Counted from the stretch's first letter, positions 35,005 through 45,267 are shown. The stretch is DNA of 64,000 nt from JAOUGY01 sp963785075 (GCA_963785075.1 CAWATW010000004.1:868001-932000); one strand, 5' to 3'. Translations and numbers: made by a program. The notes: generated from the sequence alone by a model not told the origin.

Positions 35005-36641
35005 CCGCAGAGTTCGAACACACGGCCATCCCCGACGACCTCGACGGGATATTCGTCGGCGGCGGCCACAACGCCATGGTGTGTGCCGCCTACCTGGCCC
35101 GGGCCGGGATGAAGGTGCTCGTGTGTGAGGCGGCGTCCACCATCGGCGGCGGGACCACCACCGACGAGATCACGATGCCGTTCTTCCGCCACAATCTCCA
35201 CGCCTACTTCGTGCGGTGGACGCCGGAGTACGCGGTGTGGAACGACCTGCAACTCGACCGCTACGGCGTGCGCTCGATCTACCCGGACGCACAGAATGCC
35301 GTGCCCTTCGACGGGGGCGCAAAGGCTCTGGTCACCTATTCGGACCTCGACCGCTCGCTCGCCGAGATCGCCCGACTCTCACAGAACGACGCCGACGCCT
35401 ACCGGCTGCTCCACAAGGAGTTCTCCGAGATCGCCCGGCTGGTGGACACCCCGCTCCGGTTCGCACCCCCGCTTCCACCCGACGAACTGCGTGACCTCCT
35501 CGGTCGCAGCCATCTCGGCCGGCGCTATCTGGAGCTGGACGAGCGTTCACCACTCGACGTCGTACGCGATGCGTTCGAGAGCGAACCGCTCCGGAGTCTG
35601 ATCCTGTTCAACGTGTCGGTTCGCGGATACGTGCCGAACCTGGACGTTCCGGGTATCGGGTCGATCGTCGCCCTTGCGCTGGCGAACTCCCATCAGGGAC
35701 GTCTGGTGGAGGGCGGCACCTATGAGGTGGCGAAGGCGATTGCGATGTCGCTGCTCGACGCAGGCGGCATGCTGCTCACCCACGCTCGGGTGACCAAGGT
35801 GGATGTCCAGAGAGGCCGGGCGGCCGGGGTGGAACTGGCCGACGGTCGTCGTATCTCTGCGCGGCGTTTCGTGGCGAGCGGGGCACCGGCACCGATCACG
35901 ATGCTGGAGCTGGTGGGAGGAGAGCATCTCGACCCGGGATTGCGGGACGATCTCGCCGACTACCGGTGGCTCGAGGAGGCGTTGTTCGGGGTCCACTGGG
36001 CGCTCGCCGATCGGCCACGATTCACCGCAGAGGCATACAACCCCGACGTGCCGAGGTCGCTGAACCTGGCACTCGGCTACGAGTCGTCAGACGACCTGGT
36101 CGCACACATGAAGGCGGTTCGCGCACAGCAGAACACCGACGACGGCCCTAGCCACGTTTCGATCCCCACGGTGCACGATCCCACCCAGGCCCCGGCGGGA
36201 CGGCACACTACGTTCGGGTGGCACTTCGTCCCCGGACCCCCAACCCGTGGGAAGTGGGACGCTACAGCCGTTCATGACAGGGTGGACGCCATGGTCGGGT
36301 CGTACCGGAGCTACGCGCCGAACATCGAAGACGTCACCCTCGCTCTCGCAAGCCATTCCCCCGACGCCACCGAACGGCGGGTCATCTCGATGCGGGGCGG
36401 TGACCGCCATCACGGGAGCTTCCATCCCGACAACTGGCAGTGGAACCGCCCGACGTCCCAGATGCCGGGCTATCGCACCCCGATCGAAGGTCTATACCTG
36501 TGCGGTGCCTCCCAGCATCCGGGCGGGAGCTTTCACGGCCAGCCCGGCTACAACGCCGCCGGCGTCATCGCCGACGACCTCGGCCTGGAGAGGTGGTGGC
36601 GGCCGGTCGACGCCCGGGAGGCGCTGTCGAGCCTCGAGTGA
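35001..36641 (+). CDS. CrtI/phytoene desaturase-like FAD oxidoreductase
   Basis: A 546-residue flavoprotein from GTG 35001, preceded by GGAGGA and overlapping the dehydrogenase stop. The FAD-binding start is GIFVGGGHNAMVCAAYLARAG with the acidic CEAASTIGGG; the C-terminal FAD strand is IEGLYLCGASQHPGG. It belongs to the NAD(P)/FAD amine-oxidase and phytoene-desaturase-like group. No carotenoid genes are near, so a role in degrading the same compound as its operon partners is more likely than pigment synthesis. Confidence 0.83.
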   Translation: MTAEFEHTAIPDDLDGIFVGGGHNAMVCAAYLARAGMKVLVCEAASTIGGGTTTDEITMPFFRHNLHAYFVRWTPEYAVWNDLQLDRYGVRSIYPDAQNAVPFDGGAKALVTYSDLDRSLAEIARLSQNDADAYRLLHKEFSEIARLVDTPLRFAPPLPPDELRDLLGRSHLGRRYLELDERSPLDVVRDAFESEPLRSLILFNVSVRGYVPNLDVPGIGSIVALALANSHQGRLVEGGTYEVAKAIAMSLLDAGGMLLTHARVTKVDVQRGRAAGVELADGRRISARRFVASGAPAPITMLELVGGEHLDPGLRDDLADYRWLEEALFGVHWALADRPRFTAEAYNPDVPRSLNLALGYESSDDLVAHMKAVRAQQNTDDGPSHVSIPTVHDPTQAPAGRHTTFGWHFVPGPPTRGKWDATAVHDRVDAMVGSYRSYAPNIEDVTLALASHSPDATERRVISMRGGDRHHGSFHPDNWQWNRPTSQMPGYRTPIEGLYLCGASQHPGGSFHGQPGYNAAGVIADDLGLERWWRPVDAREALSSLE

Positions 36642-36689
36642 CCCGGGCGATATCGTCGTTTCCACCGAACTCGCTGAACGTCGGCGGTC

Positions 36690-36710
36690 CTCACCTCCCG
36701 GCGAGGTGAG
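36690..36710 (+). terminator. hairpin after the CrtI-like gene
   Basis: CTCACCTC - CCGGC - GAGGTGAG, an 8-bp stem with 5-nt loop, followed by ATTCGG. A weak terminator for the cyclase operon. Confidence 0.45.
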
Positions 36711-36877
36711 ATTCGGATCCCGATCACGCCCCGGACGCCCCACAGAATGCTTTGATTCTCTTCCCGCTTTGAGCGGCAGCGGTGCCACGCGAGTACGTAT
36801 CGTCCACGTCGGAGGGGTCGACCGCCTGAAGGCGGCCGGACATGACCCGCATAGGGTCCGGAGGTTGGGAGACGAAG

Positions 36878-38443
36878 GTGCGACGGAGAAACCTCATTGC
36901 CGCGCTCGCGGCGGTTCTCGTAGGAGCCCTACTGCTACCGCTTGGGGCGACGGCTGCCGAAGGAAACCTGTGGACGTCTGCAGGTGGGAACCGGCAGAAC
37001 ACCCGCTATCAGGCATCGGAACACAAGATCGGACCATCAACAGTCGGCGACCTTTCGGTCAAATGGGTGTTCGAGACCGGCGGAGACGTCTCGGCGACAC
37101 CCGCCGTGGACGGCGACACGGTCTACTTCCCGGACTGGGCGGGCAACCTGTTCGCAGTCGACAAGAAGACGGGTCAACAACGCTGGCAAGTGTCCATACC
37201 TGACGTCACTGGGATTCCAGGCGACAAGGCCCGGGCCACGCCGGCGGTGACCGACGACAAGGTCATCATCGGGACTCAGGGGCCGTTCGGAGGCGGAGGC
37301 ATCGTGCTCGCCTTCGACAAGTCAACCGGGGCTCTCTTGTGGTCCACGGTGGCCGACAGCCACCCGGCGGCGATCATCACCCAGTCGGCGACGGTGTTCG
37401 ACGGGACCGTGTACGTGGGCGTGGCCTCGCTCGAGGAGGCGCTCGCGGCTTTCGTCCCTGGATACCCGTGCTGTTCGTTCCGGGGCAGCATGCTGGCGTT
37501 GGACGAGGCCACCGGGCAGATCAAGTGGCAGACCTACACCGCCCCGGAGAACTTCAGCGGGAATGCTCTGTGGGGTAGCTCGCCCGCCATCGATACCAAA
37601 CGGGGTCAGGTCTACGTTGCAACCGGCAACAACTACTCGGTTCCCCAGTCGGTGCTGGACTGCGTTGCGGCGGCCGGTGACGACGCAGACGCCAAAGCAG
37701 CCTGCTCGCCCGGCGACAATCTGTTCGATTCGATCCTGGCGCTGGACATGAAGAGCGGTGCCATCAAGTGGGCGACCAGAGCGATCCCCTTCGATGCCTG
37801 GACCGTGGACTGCCTGCCATTCCTGGGTGATGGCGACAACTGCCCCGAACCGGCCGGACCTGACTACGACTTCGGTCAGGCACCCGCCCTCTTCACGGTG
37901 AACGGCGGCAACGGAAAGAAGACGGAGCTGGTCGGCGCCGGCCAGAAGAGCGGCCAATATTGGGCGCTCAACCCCGACACCGGACAAGTCGTCTGGGTGA
38001 CCCAAGCCGGACCGGGTGGAGTGGCCGGCGGCCTCCAGTGGGGCTCGGCGGTGGACGGACAACGGGTCTACACGGCCAACGCCAACTCCGACCTCACACC
38101 TTGGACTCTGCCCGGTGGGGCCGTCACAACTCAGGGCGTGTGGAGTGGGCTGGACGCCCGCACCGGGGCCGTTCTGTGGCAGACGACTCCGTCGAACGGG
38201 GGCAGTACTTCTGGCCCGGTGACCACCGCCAACGGTGTCGTGTTCGGCTGTTCGCTCGACGAGAACGGGTACATGTACGCGCTGGATGCGGCCACCGGTG
38301 CCGAGTTGTGGAGCTTCGCCAGCGAAGGGTCCTGCCTGTCGGGCGCAGCCATCTCAGGCGGGATGCTGTTCTGGGGTTCGGGCTATCTGAATCTCGGGAT
38401 AACTGGCAACAACAAGCTGTACGCATTCGGATTGTCGGGCTGA
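36878..38443 (+). CDS. secreted PQQ-type beta-propeller dehydrogenase-like protein
   Basis: A 521-residue protein; GTG 36878 has GGGAG upstream and gives a normal signal peptide (VRRRNLIAALAAVLVGALLL...TAAEG). ATG 36842 is an alternative. Repeated blades read like quinoprotein W-motifs: ATPAVDGDTVYFPDW, DKKTGQQRW, DEATGQIKW and DTGQVVW. It resembles polyvinyl-alcohol and quinoprotein ethanol dehydrogenases but has no cytochrome c domain. A vicinal Cys pair is in GYPCCSFRG. It should act outside the membrane, oxidising an alcohol with PQQ if that cofactor is supplied. Gene stands alone, with a strong terminator. Confidence 0.83.
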   Translation: MRRRNLIAALAAVLVGALLLPLGATAAEGNLWTSAGGNRQNTRYQASEHKIGPSTVGDLSVKWVFETGGDVSATPAVDGDTVYFPDWAGNLFAVDKKTGQQRWQVSIPDVTGIPGDKARATPAVTDDKVIIGTQGPFGGGGIVLAFDKSTGALLWSTVADSHPAAIITQSATVFDGTVYVGVASLEEALAAFVPGYPCCSFRGSMLALDEATGQIKWQTYTAPENFSGNALWGSSPAIDTKRGQVYVATGNNYSVPQSVLDCVAAAGDDADAKAACSPGDNLFDSILALDMKSGAIKWATRAIPFDAWTVDCLPFLGDGDNCPEPAGPDYDFGQAPALFTVNGGNGKKTELVGAGQKSGQYWALNPDTGQVVWVTQAGPGGVAGGLQWGSAVDGQRVYTANANSDLTPWTLPGGAVTTQGVWSGLDARTGAVLWQTTPSNGGSTSGPVTTANGVVFGCSLDENGYMYALDAATGAELWSFASEGSCLSGAAISGGMLFWGSGYLNLGITGNNKLYAFGLSG

Positions 38444-38449
38444 GATCGC

Positions 38450-38489
38450 GTTGGGGAGGGGCGACCGAGTGGAGTCGCCCCTCCCCAAC
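38450..38489 (+). terminator. long-stem terminator after the PQQ-type gene
   Basis: A 16-bp perfect stem, GTTGGGGAGGGGCGAC and its reverse complement, with an 8-nt loop. No T-run follows on the + strand, but the stem is very stable. Confidence 0.65.
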
Positions 38490-38685
38490 CGCAGAGGCGG
38501 GACTCTGACGGCGGAGGTTCTTGTTTCCAGGCGTCCCTGGCCTCGGAACGTCGCGGACCCCGGCACATCCCCGTCAGGCTCGATTCTTCGCGACAGATGG
38601 GAGGCGTTCGCACCGCCGCCCGTCGAAACCTGGTTCATGACCGGGCTAATGTCGCGTGCCGTGTCGCGGGATACGTCACAGTCCC

Positions 38686-38758
38686 GGGCCCTCAGCTCAA
38701 CCGGCAGAGCACCGGGCTTTTCTCCCGTTGGTTGTGGGTTCGAGTCCCACGGGACCCA
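38686..38758 (+). pseudogene. degenerate tRNA-Lys(TTT) copy
   Basis: 73 nt fold as a tRNA with D-arm GCTC/GAGC, T-arm GTGGG-TTCGAGT-CCCAC and anticodon loop CTTTTCT (anticodon TTT at 38719-38721). It has a C4-A69 mismatch in the acceptor stem, C at position 8 in place of the universal T, and C at position 37 where a purine is expected. From the anticodon stem to the 3' end it differs from the intact tRNA-Lys at 46694 at only three of 49 positions. It looks like a decayed duplicate, though function is not excluded. Confidence 0.6.
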
Positions 38759-38844
38759 CAAGACAAACGCATCTCCGAAGGCGGGGACAGTACACGTGCA
38801 TCCCATGGAGCTTGGGTTGGGGCACACTGGCCGGACCCCGAGCA

Positions 38845-40025
38845 ATGAGCAGGAATGAGGTCCTCGACGACGCCGCGCCGACCGCGGTTCCTCGAGGACC
38901 TCCTGTTCGGCACGACGTTCGATCAGGTCCCGTCGCTCATCCCAGGGTTGCCCTCGCATCCGGTGTGGTGCTCGCGGCGGATGCGCTGGCAGAACTGACT
39001 TCCAACGCTCTCGGCTACGACGGACTCGTCAGCTTCATCCTCGTTGCCATCGTCCTCGGCATGATCACTCACAATACGGTGGGCCTCAAAGACAGCTTTG
39101 CCCCGGCGTTGCCTTCACACTCGAGAAGGTCCCTCGACTCGGCATCATCCTCCTGGGGATACGGCTCAGCATCCCCGACGTGTTGGAAATCGGTGCATTC
39201 GGCATCCCCATCGTCGTCGGGGCGGTTCTGACAGGCTTGTTGGTAGCGACCGCCGCCACCCGATGGTTGGGCCTGTCCGACCGGCTCGGGACGCTGATCG
39301 CCATCGGCACCGCAATTTGTGGCGCCACCGCCATGGTTGCGACGGCGCCGGGCATCAGGGCGAAGGAGCAGGAAGTCGCGTACGCAGTGGCGAACATCAC
39401 GATCTTCGGGATCGCCGCCATGTGCATCTACCCCTTCCTCGGCAACGTGATCTTCGGTGGCGACGTGACTCAGATCGGTCTCTTCATGGGAACCTCCATC
39501 CACGAGACGGCCCAAGTGGCCGGATCCGGTCTCATCGACGACCAGTCGTTCGACGTCACGACGTCGCCGAGCGCAGCCGACATCGCCGTCATCGCCAAGC
39601 TGGTGCGCAACGCGCTCATGGTGGTGGCGATCCCGGCCATCACGTACGTCTACGCCCGTCGTCGCGACCACGACCAAATGGGTGTCACTCATCGCACCGA
39701 ACTACGAACACTCTTCCCGGTGTTCATCATCGGCTCCCTGGTCATGGCCGGTATCCGCTCATTTGGTGACGCAGCGATCGACTCCGGCCGGCAGGCATTC
39801 GGTGTCTTCGGAGTAGAGGCATGGAGCGACCTCACCCGCTGGATCCGCACATGGGCCGAGTACACGCTGGCGACCGCCACGGCCGGGGTCGGCCTGGGTA
39901 TCTCGATCTCACAGCTCAAGGGTCTCGGCTTCAAGCCGTTCGTCGTCGGTATCGCGGCCGCTCTTGCGGTCGGTGTGGCAAGCATCGGCCTCGTCTTGGT
40001 GTTCGGGCCGTTGATCTCGGTCTGA
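38845..40025 (+). pseudogene. YeiH/UPF0324-family putative sulfate exporter, frameshifted
   Basis: Two overlapping frames together make a normal-length (about 390 aa) YeiH-family membrane protein. The first (from ATG 38845) reads ALGYDGLVSFILVAIVLGM to HNTVGLKDSF. The second continues VAFTLEKVPRLGIILLGIR, then GAFGIPIVVGAVLTG and GTSIHETAQVAGSG, a family hallmark. The switch is near 39106, where one G appears missing from CCCCGG(G)CG. Either a recent pseudogene or a one-base sequence error. Intact members have about ten helices and are proposed to export sulfate or related anions. Confidence 0.75.
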
Positions 40026-40124
40026 GTCGCCGGCAGCACCCTGACCGGCGGGCGCTCCGCGACGGCGGCACCGAGTTGCCGGCGCCAATGACCAGAACGA
40101 CCTTGCCTTCGAGCCTCAGATCGA

Positions 40125-40859
40125 TCACCCACGCCTCGCCATCATCGCCCATGCCAACGCCACGGAAGCTGCGGCCCAGCCGACGAGCATCGAGATCGGC
40201 CGTGTCATGGCGCCGGCGCTCGACCCGGTGAGGGCGCTACGGACGAGGTCGCCCATCGCCTGGATGGGCAGCAAGTCGTGTACCGCAGCCAACCATCCGG
40301 GCAGACGATCGCTCGGGAACGCCAGTGGTGAGAACATGAGCACCAGGACGGCGAAAACCTGAGAGATCATTCCGGCCGTGGCGGGCGAACAGGCGATGGC
40401 GATGGCATAACCGACTGCTGAACTCGTCAGGGCGACCAGCAGCACGATCGGGACGGCCAGCAGCGACGGGTGGAGCGCGAGATCGAATCTGAGCGCCCCA
40501 GCGAGCACGGCCACCGCCATGCCGGGCAGTGCTGCGCTGAGCCACACGGTCAGGTCCGCAAGGAGGACACCGATGCGAGGCACCGGGAGCGATCTGACGA
40601 AATCGAGCGAGCCATCGACCTTCGCCTGCGAAACATCCTGGGGCACTCCGACCAGGCCGAGGCTGATCAGCGCAATGGCCGGCGCGCCCGTCGTCAGATA
40701 GAGAACGCTCTCGGTGTCGAGCGACGGCAGCAGCAGCGGGAACCCCAGCACGACACCGAGCGCAAACGCAGCCTGGACCACGACGATGAGCGGGAGAGCT
40801 GCGGCGGTCCTACGGAAGCGCCACTGCACCAGGAGGGAATAGGAACGCATCGAGATCAC
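40125..40859 (-). CDS. ABC-2 type transporter permease
   Basis: A 244-residue protein with six membrane helices, starting at GTG 40859, which overlaps the ATPase stop (GTGA). ATG 40850 is an alternative. The helix pattern and the amphipathic linker FPSDRLPGWLAAVHDLLPIQ before the last helices are typical of drug/polysaccharide ABC-2 permeases. It pairs with the upstream ATPase to make an exporter. Confidence 0.82.
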   Translation of the reverse strand: MISMRSYSLLVQWRFRRTAAALPLIVVVQAAFALGVVLGFPLLLPSLDTESVLYLTTGAPAIALISLGLVGVPQDVSQAKVDGSLDFVRSLPVPRIGVLLADLTVWLSAALPGMAVAVLAGALRFDLALHPSLLAVPIVLLVALTSSAVGYAIAIACSPATAGMISQVFAVLVLMFSPLAFPSDRLPGWLAAVHDLLPIQAMGDLVRSALTGSSAGAMTRPISMLVGWAAASVALAWAMMARRG

Positions 40860-41833
40860 GTCCTTTCGGTGTTGTCGACGAGCTGCGTGTACAGGTCATC
40901 GAGCGTGGGGCTTCCCACCTCGTAGCCCGATACGAGACCCCGCATGCGGAGCGACTCGGCCCATCCGAGGGCTTCGAGGACCTGCAACTCCGTCACAACT
41001 CCGGCCACCTGCCCGTTGGAAGCGGCAAGCCGCGAGATCGCCGAGGGTGGGCTCGGGAGCACGGAGCCGCGTGCAACGTTCAGGACGATGTGCAGGTCAT
41101 CGCTCGACCCGGTGGTGGAGCCGGCCGTGACGTCGCCCACGATCCGTCCGTGGGACACGACGACGAACCGATCGGCGACAGTCTCGACCTCGTCGAGGTT
41201 GTGGGTTGCGACGACGACGGCGCTCCCCTCGTCGGCGAGTGCACGAGCCTGGCTCCACAGCAGTCGTCGTCGTATCGGATCGACGTCGTTGGTCGGCTCG
41301 TCGAGCAGGACCAGGCGGCCGGGAATCACCGCGGCCATCGCAAACCCGGTGAGGCGCTTGATTCCACCCGAGAGGCGGGCGCCGCTTGTGTCGGCGAACT
41401 CGCGCAGGTCGAGCGCCTCGATGAGTGAGTCAGTGCGCTCTCGCACGACGCGGCGTGTTCCACCACGAAGCCGCCCGACGAGCTGGATCGCCGTGCGCGG
41501 GGTCAGCCCGTCGAGCGACATCTGCGCCTGTGGTTGGAAAGAGCACAATCGCCGCGCTGCGCGGCCATCTGCCACGACGTCTTCTCCGTCGATCGTGATC
41601 GTCCCGGCTGTCGGCGAGAGCAGCCCGGCGATCTGTCCGACCAGAGTCGATTTGCCGGCGCCGTTGGGCCCGAGCAGCGCACACACGGTGCCCGCCGGCA
41701 CGGACAGGTCGATTGCGTCGTTGGCGATCACTCCGCTCGGATAGCGCTTGCTCAGTCGTCTCACCTCGAGTCGATGCGTCGACGTGCTGTCGGACACCGG
41801 TCGGTGCTTCGCGCTCGCCTTCGTCACGGTCAT
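40856..41833 (-). CDS. ABC transporter ATP-binding protein (ABC-2 exporter type)
   Basis: A 325-residue ATPase from ATG 41833; a longer reading from 41893 is less likely. Walker A LLGPNGAGKST, signature RLSGGIKRL (variant of LSGGQ), Walker B LVLLDEPTNDVD and switch His in ATHNLDE are present. The roughly 80-residue C-terminal region (VLNVARGSVLPSPPSAI onward) is typical of antibiotic-type exporters. Translationally coupled to the permease. Confidence 0.9.
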   Translation of the reverse strand: MTVTKASAKHRPVSDSTSTHRLEVRRLSKRYPSGVIANDAIDLSVPAGTVCALLGPNGAGKSTLVGQIAGLLSPTAGTITIDGEDVVADGRAARRLCSFQPQAQMSLDGLTPRTAIQLVGRLRGGTRRVVRERTDSLIEALDLREFADTSGARLSGGIKRLTGFAMAAVIPGRLVLLDEPTNDVDPIRRRLLWSQARALADEGSAVVVATHNLDEVETVADRFVVVSHGRIVGDVTAGSTTGSSDDLHIVLNVARGSVLPSPPSAISRLAASNGQVAGVVTELQVLEALGWAESLRMRGLVSGYEVGSPTLDDLYTQLVDNTERT

Positions 41834-41882
41834 GGTCTCCCGCCTCGTCGATTGCACGGCTCGCACCTCCTGATCCGTCCCC

Positions 41883-42653
41883 TCACGTCCCATGCGATGT
41901 CAGCCAACCGGCGAGCGATTCGGCCCACTGGTCATCGGTCTGGGACTCGTGCCGTCTCAGGTCGCCATCGATGAGGCCGTCCCGGAGCACGAGCACGCGC
42001 CGTGCCCGGGAGGCGACGTTCGCGTCGTGGGTGACAAGGACGACGGTGCGGCCTTCGCGGTTGACCTCGACCAGCAGGTCCATGATCTCCTCCGCCATGG
42101 CAGCGTTCAGGGCCCCTGTTGGCTCGTCGCCGAAGACGAGGTCCGGTGAGTTGATCAGGGCCCGGGCGATGGCTGCACGCTGCAGCTGGCCGCCGGACGC
42201 CTGTGTGATCTCGCGGTCTGCGAGTTCGCCGATCCCGACCAGGTCCAGCAGTTCCCTCGCTCGAGCAACGACGGCTTCGCGCTCGTCGGGCCTTGCGGTG
42301 AATCCCGGGAGGACGACGTTGTCGAGGATGGTGAGGTTGCGCAGCAGATGGACTTGCTGGAACACGAACCCCATCCGTGTCAGTCGAAGCTCGGCCAGAT
42401 CTCGTTGGCGGAGTGCTGTGATCTCGACTCCGTCGGAGGCCTCTTCGTCGAGTGTCACCGTTCCCTGGGTGACGGGGTCCATTCCGCTCAGGCAGTACAG
42501 CAGTGTGGATTTTCCGGAGCCCGACGGGCCCATGATGGCCACGAAGTCGCCTCGGTCGATCTCGACGTCGATGCCTCGGAGGGCCATGGTTTGGGCGTCG
42601 GCCTCGCCAAATGATTTGTGGATGTCGGTGGCGGTCAGATGAGCTGTGTTCAT
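41883..42653 (-). CDS. LolD/MacB-type ABC ATPase
   Basis: A 256-residue ATPase from ATG 42653, preceded by GAGGAG. Walker A IMGPSGSGKST, signature ASGGQLQRAAIARAL, Walker B LVFGDEPTGAL and switch His in VTHDANVA are intact. The GAL after DEPT is typical of LolD/MacB/FtsE-type proteins, which drive mechanotransmission rather than direct transport. Partner is the large FtsX-type permease just upstream (58 bp gap). Confidence 0.9.
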   Translation of the reverse strand: MNTAHLTATDIHKSFGEADAQTMALRGIDVEIDRGDFVAIMGPSGSGKSTLLYCLSGMDPVTQGTVTLDEEASDGVEITALRQRDLAELRLTRMGFVFQQVHLLRNLTILDNVVLPGFTARPDEREAVVARARELLDLVGIGELADREITQASGGQLQRAAIARALINSPDLVFGDEPTGALNAAMAEEIMDLLVEVNREGRTVVLVTHDANVASRARRVLVLRDGLIDGDLRRHESQTDDQWAESLAGWLTSHGT

Positions 42654-42711
42654 GATGTCACTCCTCGTTTCGGTGTTCATGGATTCGGTGGCGGTCGGTG
42701 TCTTCATGGCT

Positions 42712-45054
42712 TCACTCCTCGTTGAGTTGGGAAATGCCGAGATGATCGAACGATCGGGTGGCGATCAGAGCCACGACTGCGACGGTCGCGGTCAGCGACA
42801 GCGGGACCGCCACGTAGGCCAGCAGCGGCTCGACATCGAAGCGGAGCGCCGGGGCGCCCAGCGAGCCGATGACCGAGGCAACCATCGATTGCCCGACGGT
42901 GGCCACGAGCACGGCCCCGAGCACGATGCCGGCGACCAGCACCACCACGAACCTGGTCAGATACTGGAAGCGGAGGCCCTGGTCCGACACGCCGAGTCCC
43001 CGCTGGATGGCGATCTGCGACCGGTCGCGGGCGATGACCATCTGGGCGAACATGGCGGCGATCAGCGCCGTCAGAACGATGGCGACCAACGCTGCGACGG
43101 TGGCGACGGTGCCGGTCTGGCTGATCAGATCGCCGAGGGTCTGATCGGCGAACTCGGACATCTGGATCGTCTGGACCGCCGGGTAGCTGGTCGAGAGACG
43201 TCCGGCGAGCTCGGCCGACCCCACACCGTCAGCCGCATCGAGCAGCACGGTCCGCCACACGATGGGCTCCCCGTCGACGGCGACCATGCCCTTGGCAGTG
43301 CGGCCTCCGTTGGTCATGTCCTGGTACGTCCCGACGACGGCGACCTCGTGGGTCCCGGTTTCGCCTCGGAGCGTGATCGTCTGGCCGACCTCCGCCCCCA
43401 TCGAATCGGCTGCGAGGGAGGACAGCGAGATCTCGTCGGGTGAATCGGGGGCGGCTCCGTTCAGGTAGGAGAGAGGGAAGACGTGGTGGTCGCCGGTCTC
43501 GACGACCAGCTGCTCCCACTCGCCATCGGTGTTGAGCGCCTCGAACCTCGCGGTGACGAACGGCGCCACTCGGGCGACGTCCGGGTCCTGGGAGAGTGCC
43601 GACAGCAGCTCCGGCGCCGAGTCGACGGCTGCGGGCGTCCGGAGCTCCAGCCGCAGGTCTGCGACACCCGTGCCGAGATATGTGATGAACGTCGGTGACG
43701 TGACGGTTGTCCACAGGTTGACGGGCACCAGGACCAAGAAGGTGCAGAGGGTGAGGACTGCCAACAGCATCCGGTGAGTCCTGAAGCTACGGTGGATGTC
43801 GTTCAGTCCCATCCAGAAGCCTGTTGGAAGGGCGCTGCCGGTGAGCCGGGACCTGGGCGTCCGGGTCGAAAGCCATCTGCGCCTGCGTCGCGGCGGCGTG
43901 CTCGCTCGCAGGGCATCCATCGTCGAGATGCGTCCGAGCCGGCGGAGCATGAGCGCACACCACGCCACGATGGCGAGCACGACGAGAACGGCGCCGAGCA
44001 GCGGTGCGGCGGTGAGCCACCACGAACCGCTGGGATCGCCCAGTTGCAGGCGGAGGGACGCCGTGACCACGCGGGCGGCAGGGATGCTCAGCAGGAATCC
44101 CACGAAGCCTCCGATCAAGGCAAGCGCCACGTACTTGGTGAGATACAGGCGGCGTATCCCCTTTCCGGGCACGCCGATCGCCTTCATCACGCCGATCTCA
44201 TGGGTGTCGCGCTCGATGGCGGTCAGGAACGAGAAGCGCAGCGCGATGGCCGCGACGGCCAGCATCAGCACGGCGAGGAGGCTGAGGACGGCGATCCCGA
44301 TGCCGTGAGAGACGGCGTTCAGGAGGAAGAAGGTGCCTCGATCCAGCACGGGCCCGTTGGTGGCCGGCCCGGTCTGGGTGTAAGCGTCGGAGATGGTTCG
44401 CGTGTCACTGCGATCTGTCACCAGGAACTCGATCAGGTACTCGGGTTCGACGATGTGGCGGGCGATCGTCTGGTGGTCTTCGGTCGAGATGAGCAGACGC
44501 TTCGACGTGGCGAAGGTCGGGTTCATCATCGAGTCCCTCACGAAGCTCGTGACGGTGAAGTCGTAGCGGGCCTCGGGAAGTCTGACCGACACCTGGTCGC
44601 CGACCTCGAGTCCCTGGGTCTGGTGGTAGTACAGCGGCATCGCGATCTCACCTGGCTGCATGACGAGGACCTCGTCGTCGAGGTCGAGCAGCAGGTCGAA
44701 GGACTGGTTCTGCGTGACGAGGGCCGGCTGGAGTACGGACCCCGACTGCGGCTCGTCACCCAGGAACAGCAGGTCGGTGGGGATGGGCAGTGTCTCGCCG
44801 ACTTGCCAGTCTGCGAGCTCCGTCCGATCCGCCGCCCAGGACTCGACTGCGTCGAGGTCGACGGCGCCGGCGTGCATCTGGACCACGTCGGGGGTGCGGG
44901 CGGTCGTGAACAGCTCATCGATGGCACCGGTCAGCTGGGCCAGGACGCTGCCGCCGGTGGCGGCCAGCAGGGCAGCCATCGCGATCAGACCGGCCAGAAC
45001 GAAGCTGGTCGTACGGGTACGCCGGAAGTCGGCGCGAAGCATGCGGATCATCAT
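42712..45054 (-). CDS. FtsX-like ABC permease with two FtsX domains
   Basis: A 780-residue protein from ATG 45054 (GGAG 11 nt upstream). The N-terminal helix (FVLAGLIAMAALLAATGG) is followed by an extracytoplasmic domain (about 45-245), then an FtsX three-helix domain (about 255-400). A second outer domain (about 470-625) and a second FtsX domain (about 640-780) follow. This duplicated layout matches MacB-like permeases of Gram-positive bacteria, which export peptides or lipids or respond to antimicrobial peptides. It begins a leftward operon of four ABC genes ending at 40125. Confidence 0.87.
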   Translation of the reverse strand: MMIRMLRADFRRTRTTSFVLAGLIAMAALLAATGGSVLAQLTGAIDELFTTARTPDVVQMHAGAVDLDAVESWAADRTELADWQVGETLPIPTDLLFLGDEPQSGSVLQPALVTQNQSFDLLLDLDDEVLVMQPGEIAMPLYYHQTQGLEVGDQVSVRLPEARYDFTVTSFVRDSMMNPTFATSKRLLISTEDHQTIARHIVEPEYLIEFLVTDRSDTRTISDAYTQTGPATNGPVLDRGTFFLLNAVSHGIGIAVLSLLAVLMLAVAAIALRFSFLTAIERDTHEIGVMKAIGVPGKGIRRLYLTKYVALALIGGFVGFLLSIPAARVVTASLRLQLGDPSGSWWLTAAPLLGAVLVVLAIVAWCALMLRRLGRISTMDALRASTPPRRRRRWLSTRTPRSRLTGSALPTGFWMGLNDIHRSFRTHRMLLAVLTLCTFLVLVPVNLWTTVTSPTFITYLGTGVADLRLELRTPAAVDSAPELLSALSQDPDVARVAPFVTARFEALNTDGEWEQLVVETGDHHVFPLSYLNGAAPDSPDEISLSSLAADSMGAEVGQTITLRGETGTHEVAVVGTYQDMTNGGRTAKGMVAVDGEPIVWRTVLLDAADGVGSAELAGRLSTSYPAVQTIQMSEFADQTLGDLISQTGTVATVAALVAIVLTALIAAMFAQMVIARDRSQIAIQRGLGVSDQGLRFQYLTRFVVVLVAGIVLGAVLVATVGQSMVASVIGSLGAPALRFDVEPLLAYVAVPLSLTATVAVVALIATRSFDHLGISQLNEE

Positions 45055-45267
45055 GAGAGGGTGCTCCTGTGGTTCGGTCGCCCCTGGTGGTGGGCCTGTG
45101 CGCGAAGGGAGAGGTCGGCGTTCAACGGGGTCTGGGTGACTCGATCGTCGTATGTGCCGGTCATGTCTCGCCGTTCGTCGTGTACTGATGAACGTATGAG
45201 AAGCCCAGAGACGGGTCTTCGGCGCGTGGGTTGGTTGGCGCCTCAACCCCAGGGTTGATTCAGGAGA
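45055..45267. promoter_or_regulatory. leader region of the ABC operon
   Basis: 213 bp between the ABC operon start and the regulator remnant. It should hold the leftward ABC promoter. I see no clear -10/-35 pair. Confidence 0.35.

Noticed and set aside
43774..45258. 494-aa open frame on the + strand
   Set aside because: Antisense to the FtsX-like permease; composition-driven shadow.
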